DNA from: an uncultured Porphyromonadaceae bacterium
Lineage (GTDB): Bacteria > Bacteroidota > Bacteroidia > Bacteroidales > Muribaculaceae
Assembly: GCA_900541555.1 (NCBI GenBank)
Contig: UQKE01000040.1
Span: forward strand, 1-21,183
Reading direction: 5' to 3'
DNA: 21,183 nt
Within the stretch, counting starts at the first letter, position 1; each line of letters starts with the position of its first letter. The position numbers were made by a program, and so were the translations under genes. Positions 7,997 through 15,444 of the stretch are shown here, piece after piece. Under the pieces are notes generated by a model. The model was not told where the DNA came from, did no database searches, and saw only the letters and a program-made list of their open reading frames with translations.

Positions 7997-8335
7997 ATGA
8001 ATAATGCAATTGATTTAGCCTTTCTTACGGCAAAAGTAGCTACATTAAAAGATGAGAAAGCAAAAATGATTGTTGAAGGTGCTTCTTTAGCATATAACAT
8101 AACTCAAGTTGCTCGTTTCCGATCTATGATTGTGGAGTTATCACAAATATGCAACTATATTGTGTACAAAGCTAGAATCATAGGAGAATGCATACAAGGA
8201 GAATATGATTTAGCTTTGGAGTGCCAACGGCAAATTGAAGAATGCAACAAACAAATAGCCAAACATGAAACAATGACTATGGTAGATGGTATATCTTTGC
8301 TTATTGATATGCTTGGTAATTTGAATAAAAAATAA
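7997..8335 (+). CDS. Unrecognised 112-aa helical protein, last gene of the defence operon
   Basis: I do not recognise this gene. The 112-aa product is probably all alpha-helical: an N-terminal helix rich in Ala and Lys (AFLTAKVATLKDEKAKMIVE), a middle helix with several Ile, Tyr and Cys residues (ICNYIVYKARIIGECIQ), a charged coiled-coil-like stretch (ALECQRQIEECNKQIAKHE, about 74-92) and a more hydrophobic end (GISLLIDMLGNL). No signal peptide or convincing membrane helix is seen. It starts 14 nt after the rhuM stop with no promoter between, so it is probably co-transcribed with the defence genes. A role as accessory subunit, immunity factor or bystander cannot be told apart from sequence. 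No terminator was found right after it. Confidence 0.6.
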   Translation: MNNAIDLAFLTAKVATLKDEKAKMIVEGASLAYNITQVARFRSMIVELSQICNYIVYKARIIGECIQGEYDLALECQRQIEECNKQIAKHETMTMVDGISLLIDMLGNLNKK

Positions 8336-8383
8336 ATCGGTTGTAATCCCAAACGAGGTGGAGCAAAAACACAAGTCATCTGC

Positions 8384-8412
8384 TTGTATTTCAAAATAAA
8401 GCGTTACCTTTG
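8384..8412 (+). promoter_or_regulatory. Bacteroidota-type promoter of the small RNA gene
   Basis: TTG at 8384-8386, an 18-nt spacer and TACCTTTG at 8405-8412. The -7 box fits the consensus exactly; the spacer is one base shorter than usual. The start point should be near 8418. Confidence 0.6.
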
Positions 8413-8417
8413 TAGGG

Positions 8418-8595
8418 TAATAGGAAATCGACTCCGCAAGACACTGCAAAATATTGCAAGCATCCGGTGGAGCAATAGCGGGAGATTACTTCTTTAGCTA
8501 AAAGTTACATCAAAGATATTCAGCCACTTATCGTTAGATTACGATTCCTGGTGGCACCACGCAAGCAGCTAACTTTACAGTTGGCTGCTTTTTTT
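8418..8595 (+). ncRNA. Candidate small RNA of about 178 nt, possibly 6S/Bacteroidales-1 RNA
   Basis: A promoter-to-terminator unit without an open frame. A long-range closing stem pairs 8422-8430 with CGATTCCT at 8542-8549 (8 pairs and one bulged A). Inside it, CTCC (8432-8435) can pair with GGAG (8469-8472), enclosing an apical TGCAA/TTGCA hairpin (8445-8458). The unit ends in the intrinsic terminator at 8563-8595. From memory, Bacteroidales-1 RNAs, since linked to 6S RNA, are similarly bounded by a Bacteroidota promoter and a terminator and are of similar length. The match is by architecture only; no sequence model was run. It could equally be another small RNA. Confidence 0.5.
8563..8595 (+). 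terminator. Intrinsic terminator of the small RNA
   Basis: A 12-bp stem with one G-U pair (8563-8574 with 8579-8590, loop TTAC) is followed by a run of T residues through 8595. Confidence 0.9.
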
Positions 8596-8759
8596 GTATT
8601 CGGGCGTTGATGGGAATCAGTGCGGGATGCGCATATAAATTGAGATACGGGTTAAGAAGGTGTGTTGTGGCGTTCTGGTCAAAGGTGGAGGCGTGGCAAT
8701 GCCGCAGTCGGAGAGGTTCGGAAAGGATCAACGTCTTCGCTTTGACTACCTCGCAGCAA

Positions 8760-9075
8760 AGCCGCTTTGCGGCTATGGGTCAACCCCTTCGGCTCGCAAG
8801 CGAGCCACTTCCCCTATATCGCGCTGACGCGCGACACAGAGGAAGACATTGCCGGTGGCGGTCGATGGTTGAGAGTGTCATCATTTTATATAAAAAGAGC
8901 TGCATCTTGGCATAATCGCCTAAACAACTTTGGCGCTTCTGCGCTCGATTTGCATCATTTTTGCGGAAAATAATCCTGACGGATTATGTCGGCGCCCCTA
9001 TCCGCGCCGAAGCGCGGACTCTCCCTATTGCTTCGCAAACAGAGGGAGACATTGCAGGTAGCGATTTATGGTTTA
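8760..9075. repeat. Hairpin-rich region with two copies of a dispersed-repeat-like element
   Basis: Consecutive perfect short stems are visible: 8760-8774, 8791-8806, 8819-8834, 8970-8987, 9001-9018 and 9028-9038. Two units share one layout. CTTCC (8808-8812) pairs with GGAAG (8841-8845) around the 8819-8834 hairpin; CTCCCT (9021-9026) pairs with AGGGAG (9043-9048) around the 9028-9038 hairpin. Each is followed by a similar tail, ACATTGCnGGTnGCG then a few bases and ATGGTT (about 8846-8870 and 9049-9073). The stems differ in sequence but keep pairing, as in REP-like repeats. Confidence 0.6.
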
Positions 9076-9148
9076 GGTCGGAGAAGTTGGTAAACATGCA
9101 ATGTTCTCCTCTGTTCATGTGCGGAGCATGTTAATAAGAGGGCGGGGT

Positions 9149-10933
9149 TTAAAATTGTTTAAGGAAATCCGCAAGATTTTCCGACTGTTCCAAGGCAAAC
9201 TTCTTGCGCAGCCTGTTGCGTACGGCTTCCACGCTTCGCACTTCGCGGAATGTGATGTCGGCAATCTCCTTGCTCGACAATCCGAGCCTTACCAATGCAC
9301 ACATTCTTAGTTCGCGTGCGGTGAGGCTTGGGTAGCCGGCAGACAGGGAGTCGTAGAAATTGCTGTTGATTTCTTCAAACGACTTGACAAACTCTTTCAG
9401 CCCGGCATCGTTGTCCATGCGGTCGATGTCCGACAGTGTCTCGCGCAATGCTTTTCGGGTGTCCGTGTCACGCACGTTGATTTTTAGCAAAAGTTGTTTG
9501 ATGCCGGAAGAAAGAGATTCTGTGAACTCATGTGCGCGCAAAGCCTGCAATGCCATCACGGTCTGTTTGTTTTCGCTTTTGGCAAGCGCTTCTTCTTTTT
9601 CTTTCAATGCCGTGGCATTTTGCCTTTCCTTTTCTTTTAGATGCTCGATGCTCGACAGTTTTTCTTTCAATTTGCGTTTGGCGGTTTGCCTGTATTTTCT
9701 GCGTTGTGCGATCAGCATTTTTTTTGCAGCCAATAACATGAGGGCAAGGAGGCATATAGAGACAATCATTGTCCATTTCGCCCGGCTGTCGGCCATTGCG
9801 GCTTCGTTTTCCAGCTTTTCTATCCGGTCGGCTTGCAATGCTTCTTTTGTATAGACGTTAGAAAGCCCTTGCGTGTGTATTTTTATCTCCATGTTTAAAA
9901 TGGAGTCTTTCACGGCTGCATATTCTTCGAAGTAACGGCATGCGGTTTCGTAATTGTGTTTGTTGCTATAGTATTTCCCCAATTCGAGCAATATGGATGG
10001 TATTTCCGTGATTGAATTCGACCTTTTTGCTGCATTTTCAGCGTGATGCAGGTATATGGCAAATGAGTCGGCCGAATTGTCGAAAATATGTGCCATTGTG
10101 CTGTAGGAATCAGCTAAATGCCTTAGTTCGTTGTGCGACTCTTGATATTCGATCACTTCCCGCAAGTTTCGCAGTGCGAGCGACGGCTCTCCGTTTTTCA
10201 GGTATATTTCCGCGATGTTGCGTTGCAAAAGCATTCTCTTGCCGGAGTCTCTTTCTGTGTCAAGTTGGTGCATTGCGAGAAAGGCATATTCCAATGCCTT
10301 GTTGTAGTTGTTCCTTTCCGCAGCCGACACGGACAAATTGTTGTAGTTGATGTATAGGCGCTTCTTGTCTTTCCCTGATTCGTTGATGCGGACGGATTTG
10401 AGAAACAGGGAATCGGCTTGTTCGTACAGGGCTTTTCCGAGAAAAATGTTGCCTATGTTGTTGTACAATACCGCTTGTTTCTCTTTGATCTCGAATTTTT
10501 CGGCTATTTTTAAAGCCTTTTCAAATGCGCCGATACTTAAATCGCTGAGCCCCAACGATCCGTAGGACATGCCATAGTGGTTGAGTATGTCGATATATAT
10601 GGATTGTGCCTGCTTGGTGTCGGGGATTATGCTTTCCAGCAATGGGCGGCAATATGATATGTAGTTGATTGTTTTGTGGTACGATGTGTTTTTGTAAAGC
10701 GAAGAGCACAGCTCGAATACTATTTTTTCTGCGGCAAGGATATTGTCCTTTGATGCAGGGAGCGCTTTTAAGGAATCTGCTTTTGCTCGTATGTCGCGGA
10801 TTTGCACTGTCGTTTCGCTTGCGGCATTGGCCGAAGTTTCCGCAAGTATTTTTTGATATTGTTCAGCGATTGGTATCGCCACCAATTTCTGACAACTTGC
10901 TATAATGATTAAGAGTGTGAAGAATTTCCGCAT
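9149..10933 (-). CDS. Membrane TPR protein with C-terminal LuxR-like helix-turn-helix
   Basis: A 594-aa Bacteroidota-type regulator. Seen: an N-terminal signal sequence (MRKFFTLLIIIASCQKLVA, 1-19); a long series of tetratricopeptide-like helices (about 100-345), for example ALYEQADSLFLKSV and NYNKALEYAFLAM; one transmembrane helix (about 387-404); a charged coiled coil (about 408-456); and a C-terminal winged/LuxR-like helix-turn-helix (about 534-581) with LTARELRMCALVRLGLSSKE and RSVEAVRNRLRKKF. The TPR part is therefore periplasmic and the DNA-binding part cytoplasmic, so the protein can carry a signal across the inner membrane to a promoter. It is transcribed away from the surface-protein gene at 11207, sharing a 273-bp intergenic region. 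ATG at 10933 is placed by the signal peptide. The signal and target genes are unknown. Confidence 0.88.
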   Translation of the reverse strand: MRKFFTLLIIIASCQKLVAIPIAEQYQKILAETSANAASETTVQIRDIRAKADSLKALPASKDNILAAEKIVFELCSSLYKNTSYHKTINYISYCRPLLESIIPDTKQAQSIYIDILNHYGMSYGSLGLSDLSIGAFEKALKIAEKFEIKEKQAVLYNNIGNIFLGKALYEQADSLFLKSVRINESGKDKKRLYINYNNLSVSAAERNNYNKALEYAFLAMHQLDTERDSGKRMLLQRNIAEIYLKNGEPSLALRNLREVIEYQESHNELRHLADSYSTMAHIFDNSADSFAIYLHHAENAAKRSNSITEIPSILLELGKYYSNKHNYETACRYFEEYAAVKDSILNMEIKIHTQGLSNVYTKEALQADRIEKLENEAAMADSRAKWTMIVSICLLALMLLAAKKMLIAQRRKYRQTAKRKLKEKLSSIEHLKEKERQNATALKEKEEALAKSENKQTVMALQALRAHEFTESLSSGIKQLLLKINVRDTDTRKALRETLSDIDRMDNDAGLKEFVKSFEEINSNFYDSLSAGYPSLTARELRMCALVRLGLSSKEIADITFREVRSVEAVRNRLRKKFALEQSENLADFLKQF

Positions 10934-10959
10934 TTTGCCGTATTTTTTAATACGGCAAA
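10934..10959. promoter_or_regulatory. Perfect 11-bp inverted repeat abutting the TPR-regulator start codon
   Basis: TTTGCCGTATT (10934-10944), four T residues, then its exact complement AATACGGCAAA (10949-10959). The left arm touches the start codon (10931-10933). The right arm overlaps a minus-strand TAAATTTG (10963-10956) that could serve as a -7 box. It could be an operator, or an RNA hairpin masking the translation start. Confidence 0.55.
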
Positions 10960-11206
10960 TTTAAATAATTGTGCAGATATTCAGGCGTTTTGCTGTCATA
11001 AAATGAGCGGAAGCGGTTAATTTGATTTTTTCGCAACTGCAATATTGTTATTCAATAAACTGTTAATCAGCATGTTATAAAGACATGCCGTACATGTATC
11101 TCCGAAAGATGAAAATTATATTGTAAATAAATAAGGGTATTTAAGTTGCTTTTTGTCGCTTTAAATCGCGTTATTTGTAAAAATATTAACGATAAACCAG
11201 AGTCGT

Positions 11207-14200
11207 ATGAGAAAATTATTTACATTTTTATTTGGCGTGTTTGCCATGGCTGCATCAGGGCAAACATTTTATGAAACGTTCGAAAGTGGCGATATCCCCG
11301 GCGCGTGGACGGTTGTCAACACCAATGACACATATAAATGGAGCATAGCACCTTATGAAGGGACGTCGGATCTTGAACGGACTGTTTTGGGATATGAGCA
11401 AGGCGGCTCATATGCAGTGTCGTCGGAAACAGGACGGGCCATGGACGGAGTCACGCCCGACCAATGGCTGATTTCGCCAAGCATAAGCGTTGAGAGCGGA
11501 GATGTGCTCAATTTTATGATGGGGCATAATTCGGCGTACAACGGCAACGCAAATGTGGTGGACGAGAACAAAGTGAAATTCGAGGTTGTTGTGTCGACAA
11601 CGGGAACAGATGCGGAAGACTTTACTTACACATTGATTTCCATGGTGCCTGAAAGTGCAAAAAATTGGAGCAATTACAGTTTCAGCCTCGACCAGTTTGC
11701 AGGACAGCAAATCCATATCGCTTTCCATGATTATGGAACCACGGCTTCAATCCCTTATATTACCAATACATTATATCTTGACGATATAAGGATAAATAAA
11801 GAGAAAGTTTCGGATTTGCAGGTGACAGGCATTGTAAGCCCTATTTCGAGTTGCAACACGCAACAGTTGGTCACTGCCACGGTCGCTAACATAGGATTCG
11901 ATTGTGCCTCGTACACGATGAATTGCCAAATCGACAGTGGGGAAACGGTGACTGAAACGGTCAACACGCCACTTGTCGGAGGAGCAACCGTCGCATACAC
12001 ATTCGCCAGCCCCATGCTTCTTTCCGCCGGAAGTGCGCACGAAGTGAAAGTGTGGGCAGAGGCATCGTCCGACAGCAATCATGACAATGACGCCTTTGCT
12101 GCGGAAGTGAAAATAGGAGACGAAATACCGTTCCCGTTCGCTATGACCGACGACAACGCCGAAACGGCATTCAGCAGCAGTTATACACGGACATCCGGCT
12201 GGGTGACAATGGGATGGGCCTACTATAACGATGCTATGATGAAAGGTTGGGTTTACAACCCAGGACTAACAAGCTACTTGCTTTCGAGCTGTATCGCCTT
12301 GCCCAAAGGGACAGTCAAGTTAAGTTTCGACTACATGGCTCTTTCTACTGCAAAATTGAATGTGTATTTGGTTACAGAGCCGGGTGTTTACGATTGCCTC
12401 GCAGGTTCCATCGAACTTCCGGCTGCCGAAGAATACACGGCGGGAAGCATGACGTTCAATGTGCCGGACGATGACATTTACACAATAGCAATAACGCCCG
12501 ACAACAGTTATGTAGGCTCTTTCTACCTCGACTATATCAAAATAGACGAGACGGGAGCGGATGTGGCAGTTGTTTCCATCGACTCGCCGAAGCTCAACGC
12601 CACTCTTGCGCAATCAGGAGTGACGGTTGCAGCTACGTTCAGGAATGCAGGAGGCACGCTGTTGGAAAACATCCCTGTGTGTTGTCAACTTGACAATGGC
12701 ACCATTCTCAGGGAAACAATAGACAGGATTGAAATTGGAGAATCGCATCAGCATACGTTTGCTACGGGCACTGTGGATTTAAGCGCCGTCGGGAGCCATA
12801 CATTGAAGGTGTGGACAGAGATGGATGGAGATTCGGAATCTGCAAACAATGCAATCACACAGACTATTTCCGCATACGAGGCTTACGATTTCCCGTTCGA
12901 AGCAAGTTTTGAAGCCGACGAGCAGAACGAGAACTGGATTACATACAACGCAGACAATGATATCCTCTATTGGGAAATAATGCAGGTGATAGATGGCAAC
13001 ATCAACTATGCAAAGGATGGACAGCACGCAGCATATATGAGTTCAGCTTCCGGAATCGAACACAACGACTGGTTGATTTCTCCGGCAATCAACGCTTCTA
13101 AGGGCGATGCGCGCATTTCGTTTTATTACACCACGAGAATGAGCTCGAGTTCGGGAAGCGACGGTTGCAACATAAAGTTGTATCTCGCCACGACCGACGA
13201 TCCGGATGAAATATCCAAGGATGCCCCGCTTGCCGTATTCACGTTGACCGACGACAATGTGCTGGTGTACAAGCAAGGCTATTCGCCGGTGGAGATACCT
13301 GCCGACGGCACGTATTATGTGGCTTTCTATAACGATGGCATGGGGCATGACGTTATTCTTGACGATGTGCGCTTCGACCAATCGGAGGATTTAAGCATCC
13401 TTTCCGCGGCCAATTCTTCCGTTTCGGGATTCAATTTGACCGAAAACACTGTCATTGTGGAAATTGCCAACCATGGGACTACGACGCAAAGCGGATTCAA
13501 GGCGGCATATACGGTGAATGGCGGAGCGCCTGTGGAGGAGACTGTACAGCAAAGCGTCGCTCCGGGAGAATCATTGCAATACGCGTTCAGCAATAAGGTT
13601 GACGTCTCTGCCCCCGGGACTTATCAGATATCTGTCTCTGTTGTTGCCGACAACGATGCCGATGCTTTCAATAACAATTGGATCTTACCGGAATTTACCT
13701 CTTATGCCAATGCGGGACTTCCGTATGCAGTGGATTTTGACACGGAAGAACAGCGAGAGCAATGGACAGCGGAAGGAAACTGGATGGTGGCGGCAAACAT
13801 GACTACAAGCCAATCTGCTTATAATGGCAAAGGCGCGCTCTATCACACAGGTGCGGCATCTGCCGACGGAGATTGGGTTTATTCGGGCTGCATAGAGATT
13901 CCTGCGGGAATTTACGATCTCAGCTTCTTCTACCGTACGTTTATGAATATGACAGATGTGGAACGCTACGGGCAGAATTTCTCGATTTATCTTGGCGAGG
14001 AGAAAAATCCGGAAGCGATGACCACGCTGTTGTACTCTGTCGAGGGTACGGTCGTTACAACCAAAGTGTATGAGAAAGTGCTTCAACAAGTGGAGATAGA
14101 GGAAAGCGGCAACTATTATATAGGCGTGAAATGCACTACCACGTCGTCTTGGGGCGCGCTTTATCTCGATATGATTGCGCTTGAAGAACCGGTGACAGAA

Positions 14201-14956
14201 GGCTTGGCTCTTGGCACTTACGAATCTGATTTTGCCGGAAAGTTTGATGAATGGTATCAATATAATCCGGCCGACAATTTCAGCCGGTGGGAGCTTGGAA
14301 CTGGCGTCGGCGGCGCGTCTTGCCTGACGGCGAGCACGACAAGCTACTTCTACGACAATATGCCGGCAGACTTGCCCGGGATGATTGTCGCTCCTGCTTT
14401 CAAGTTGCGTAAGGGCGACGAAATAAATGCAAGCCTTGTCTATCGCATAGCGGTCGACAATATTGACGATCTGACCGAAGAAGATAAGGCGCGCATTAAA
14501 ATTGGCGTATATCTTGCCGACAAGAATCTGCCTCAGGCATTCACCACGCAGATGGCGCTTGGGACAACCGTTTCCGACGACGTGCAGACCGCAACGGGAA
14601 AGATAACTGTGCCTGCCGACGGAATATATTATGTGGGAGTGCTTGCCGATGGGCAAAGATCTGCAATTTCCAATATGGTGACTTCTTCCTACGAGCTCTA
14701 TTCCGTTAAGTTGTGGAATGAAGACAATGGCGGCGTGGTTGAAATTGCCGATTCCAAACCGTTTGTCTATTTCGATAACGTCGTAAGAATGTTGTGTCCT
14801 TATGAAAGTTTGCGGATATACTCTGTTGGCGGAGTGCTTGTAGGGCAATATTCCGGAGTGGACGAGATCGCCCTTGGCAATCTTGCGAAAGGAATATATG
14901 TCGTTTCTGTGAAAATTGACGACAAGATAGTGACTGACAAAGTCGTGGTGATGTAA
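11207..14956 (+). CDS. Large secreted multidomain surface protein (choice-of-anchor J/CARDB-like, type IX sorting-like tail)
   Basis: A 1249-aa exported protein. Signal peptide MRKLFTFLFGVFAMAASG (1-18) with cleavage before QTFYE. Lectin/MAM-like 'choice-of-anchor J' beta-sandwich blocks are recognised by FETFESG..DQWLISPSI-type sequences near residues 20-200, 560-730 and 835-1000; related blocks occur at about 310-450 and 1002-1190. Between them are CARDB-like immunoglobulin-fold spacers (about 202-305, 454-555 and 730-833). The last 50 residues (LRIYSVGGVLVGQ... LAKGIYVVSVKIDDKIV) fit a type IX secretion C-terminal sorting domain. The protein is expected to be exported across the outer membrane and displayed, binding polysaccharide or host/peer surfaces; the ligand is unknown. 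It is divergent from a membrane TPR regulator that may control it. No enzyme active site is visible. Confidence 0.85.
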   Translation: MRKLFTFLFGVFAMAASGQTFYETFESGDIPGAWTVVNTNDTYKWSIAPYEGTSDLERTVLGYEQGGSYAVSSETGRAMDGVTPDQWLISPSISVESGDVLNFMMGHNSAYNGNANVVDENKVKFEVVVSTTGTDAEDFTYTLISMVPESAKNWSNYSFSLDQFAGQQIHIAFHDYGTTASIPYITNTLYLDDIRINKEKVSDLQVTGIVSPISSCNTQQLVTATVANIGFDCASYTMNCQIDSGETVTETVNTPLVGGATVAYTFASPMLLSAGSAHEVKVWAEASSDSNHDNDAFAAEVKIGDEIPFPFAMTDDNAETAFSSSYTRTSGWVTMGWAYYNDAMMKGWVYNPGLTSYLLSSCIALPKGTVKLSFDYMALSTAKLNVYLVTEPGVYDCLAGSIELPAAEEYTAGSMTFNVPDDDIYTIAITPDNSYVGSFYLDYIKIDETGADVAVVSIDSPKLNATLAQSGVTVAATFRNAGGTLLENIPVCCQLDNGTILRETIDRIEIGESHQHTFATGTVDLSAVGSHTLKVWTEMDGDSESANNAITQTISAYEAYDFPFEASFEADEQNENWITYNADNDILYWEIMQVIDGNINYAKDGQHAAYMSSASGIEHNDWLISPAINASKGDARISFYYTTRMSSSSGSDGCNIKLYLATTDDPDEISKDAPLAVFTLTDDNVLVYKQGYSPVEIPADGTYYVAFYNDGMGHDVILDDVRFDQSEDLSILSAANSSVSGFNLTENTVIVEIANHGTTTQSGFKAAYTVNGGAPVEETVQQSVAPGESLQYAFSNKVDVSAPGTYQISVSVVADNDADAFNNNWILPEFTSYANAGLPYAVDFDTEEQREQWTAEGNWMVAANMTTSQSAYNGKGALYHTGAASADGDWVYSGCIEIPAGIYDLSFFYRTFMNMTDVERYGQNFSIYLGEEKNPEAMTTLLYSVEGTVVTTKVYEKVLQQVEIEESGNYYIGVKCTTTSSWGALYLDMIALEEPVTEGLALGTYESDFAGKFDEWYQYNPADNFSRWELGTGVGGASCLTASTTSYFYDNMPADLPGMIVAPAFKLRKGDEINASLVYRIAVDNIDDLTEEDKARIKIGVYLADKNLPQAFTTQMALGTTVSDDVQTATGKITVPADGIYYVGVLADGQRSAISNMVTSSYELYSVKLWNEDNGGVVEIADSKPFVYFDNVVRMLCPYESLRIYSVGGVLVGQYSGVDEIALGNLAKGIYVVSVKIDDKIVTDKVVVM

Positions 14957-14975
14957 AATTCTAAAATCTCGATAG

Positions 14976-15027
14976 AAGCATCGGCGATGGCGCAGATTGT
15001 GTCTGTGTCGTTGTCGATGCTTTTTTT
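14976..15027 (+). terminator. Intrinsic terminator after the surface-protein gene
   Basis: AAGCATCG (14976-14983) pairs with CGATGCTT (15015-15022), with further partial pairing inside (CGCAGA with TCTGTG), followed by a T-run to 15027. It starts 20 nt after the stop codon. Confidence 0.8.
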
Positions 15028-15171
15028 GTATTCGGACTTTTGGCGGACGGTGTGAAATTTTTCCAATTATTTTGAGGAGGCATGCCAATTTTTCTATTTT
15101 TTAGCAATTGCCAATGGATGGCAATAAAATTTAATTAACTTTGCAATGATTCCGTAAGGGAGTCATACGTA

Positions 15172-15204
15172 TTTGATTAAGAGCGTTATTGAAACTTGCC
15201 TTTG
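15172..15204 (+). promoter_or_regulatory. Possible promoter for the 167-aa exported protein
   Basis: TTTG at 15172-15175, a 21-nt spacer and TGCCTTTG at 15197-15204, one base off the -7 consensus. It would give a leader of about 235 nt before the ATG at 15445. Confidence 0.45.
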
Positions 15205-15444
15205 TCAATCAAATTCTCGCAAAATTTGAATCCGGAATGAAGGTGGTGGCGACGACGCTCACGCTGGTGATATATACTTTCTCGCGATGAGAAATATATA
15301 TGCGCTAAGGCGTGAGTTGCTGTTGCTTATCCATTTTGGAGGCAATGCGAGAAGCCTGATTGACGGATAAGCCAGATACAGTCCTCACGCTTTTGTTGTG
15401 TATAAACCGTCCTTTTGGGGATTGAAGGACACAAATGCAACAGT
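15205..15444 (+). promoter_or_regulatory. Long structured leader, unidentified RNA
   Basis: A 240-nt non-coding stretch with strong secondary structure. CTCACGC (15258-15264) pairs with GCGTGAG (15310-15316) around a long hairpin (ATATAT 15270-15275 and TTTCTC 15278-15283 with GAGAAA 15289-15294 and ATATAT 15296-15301). A second CTCACGC (15384-15390) could pair with the same GCGTGAG. A further hairpin, GTCCTT/AAGGAC (15409-15430), sits 14 nt before the start codon. This could be a cis-regulatory leader or a separate small RNA. No known riboswitch core was recognised. Confidence 0.45.

Larger units (their letters stand above)
8336..9148. other. 813-nt stretch without a credible protein gene
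   Basis: This gap marks the change from the AT-rich defence region to the GC-richer remainder. It contains a probable small RNA gene with promoter and terminator (to about 8595), then a series of short GC-rich hairpins and two copies of a repeat-like element (8760-9075). Open frames across it are made of the hairpin repeats and show no protein-like features. No transposase, integrase or inverted-repeat ends were recognised. Confidence 0.6.

Noticed and set aside
8541..8559. tRNA 3'-end-like string CGATTCCTGGTGGCACCA, possible attachment site
   Set aside because: It is explained by the closing stem of the small RNA; there is no T-stem partner, no second copy and no integrase in the window.
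8607..8973. Plus-strand frames in the hairpin region
   Set aside because: They run through tandem hairpins and repeat units, and have no promoter and no protein-like features.
11153..11181. Promoter for the surface-protein gene (TTG, 21 nt, GTTATTTG)
   Set aside because: The -7 box misses the TA of the consensus; too weak to list as a feature, though a start point in this area is likely.
13685..15088. Long minus-strand open frame (467 codons) opposite the surface-protein gene
   Set aside because: It is antisense to a gene with a signal peptide, recognisable domains and a sorting tail, its protein is low-complexity His/Arg-rich, and several other antisense frames of the same kind overlap it.
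15331..15390. Possible cobalamin riboswitch (AAGCCAGATAC resembles a B12-box fragment)
   Set aside because: The conserved core (GGTG..AA..CC and GCnACTG) and the ACCTGCC end of the box were not found.
15415..15444. Upstream ATG start for the 167-aa exported protein
   Set aside because: The ten extra residues would precede the signal peptide and are encoded by the leader hairpin.
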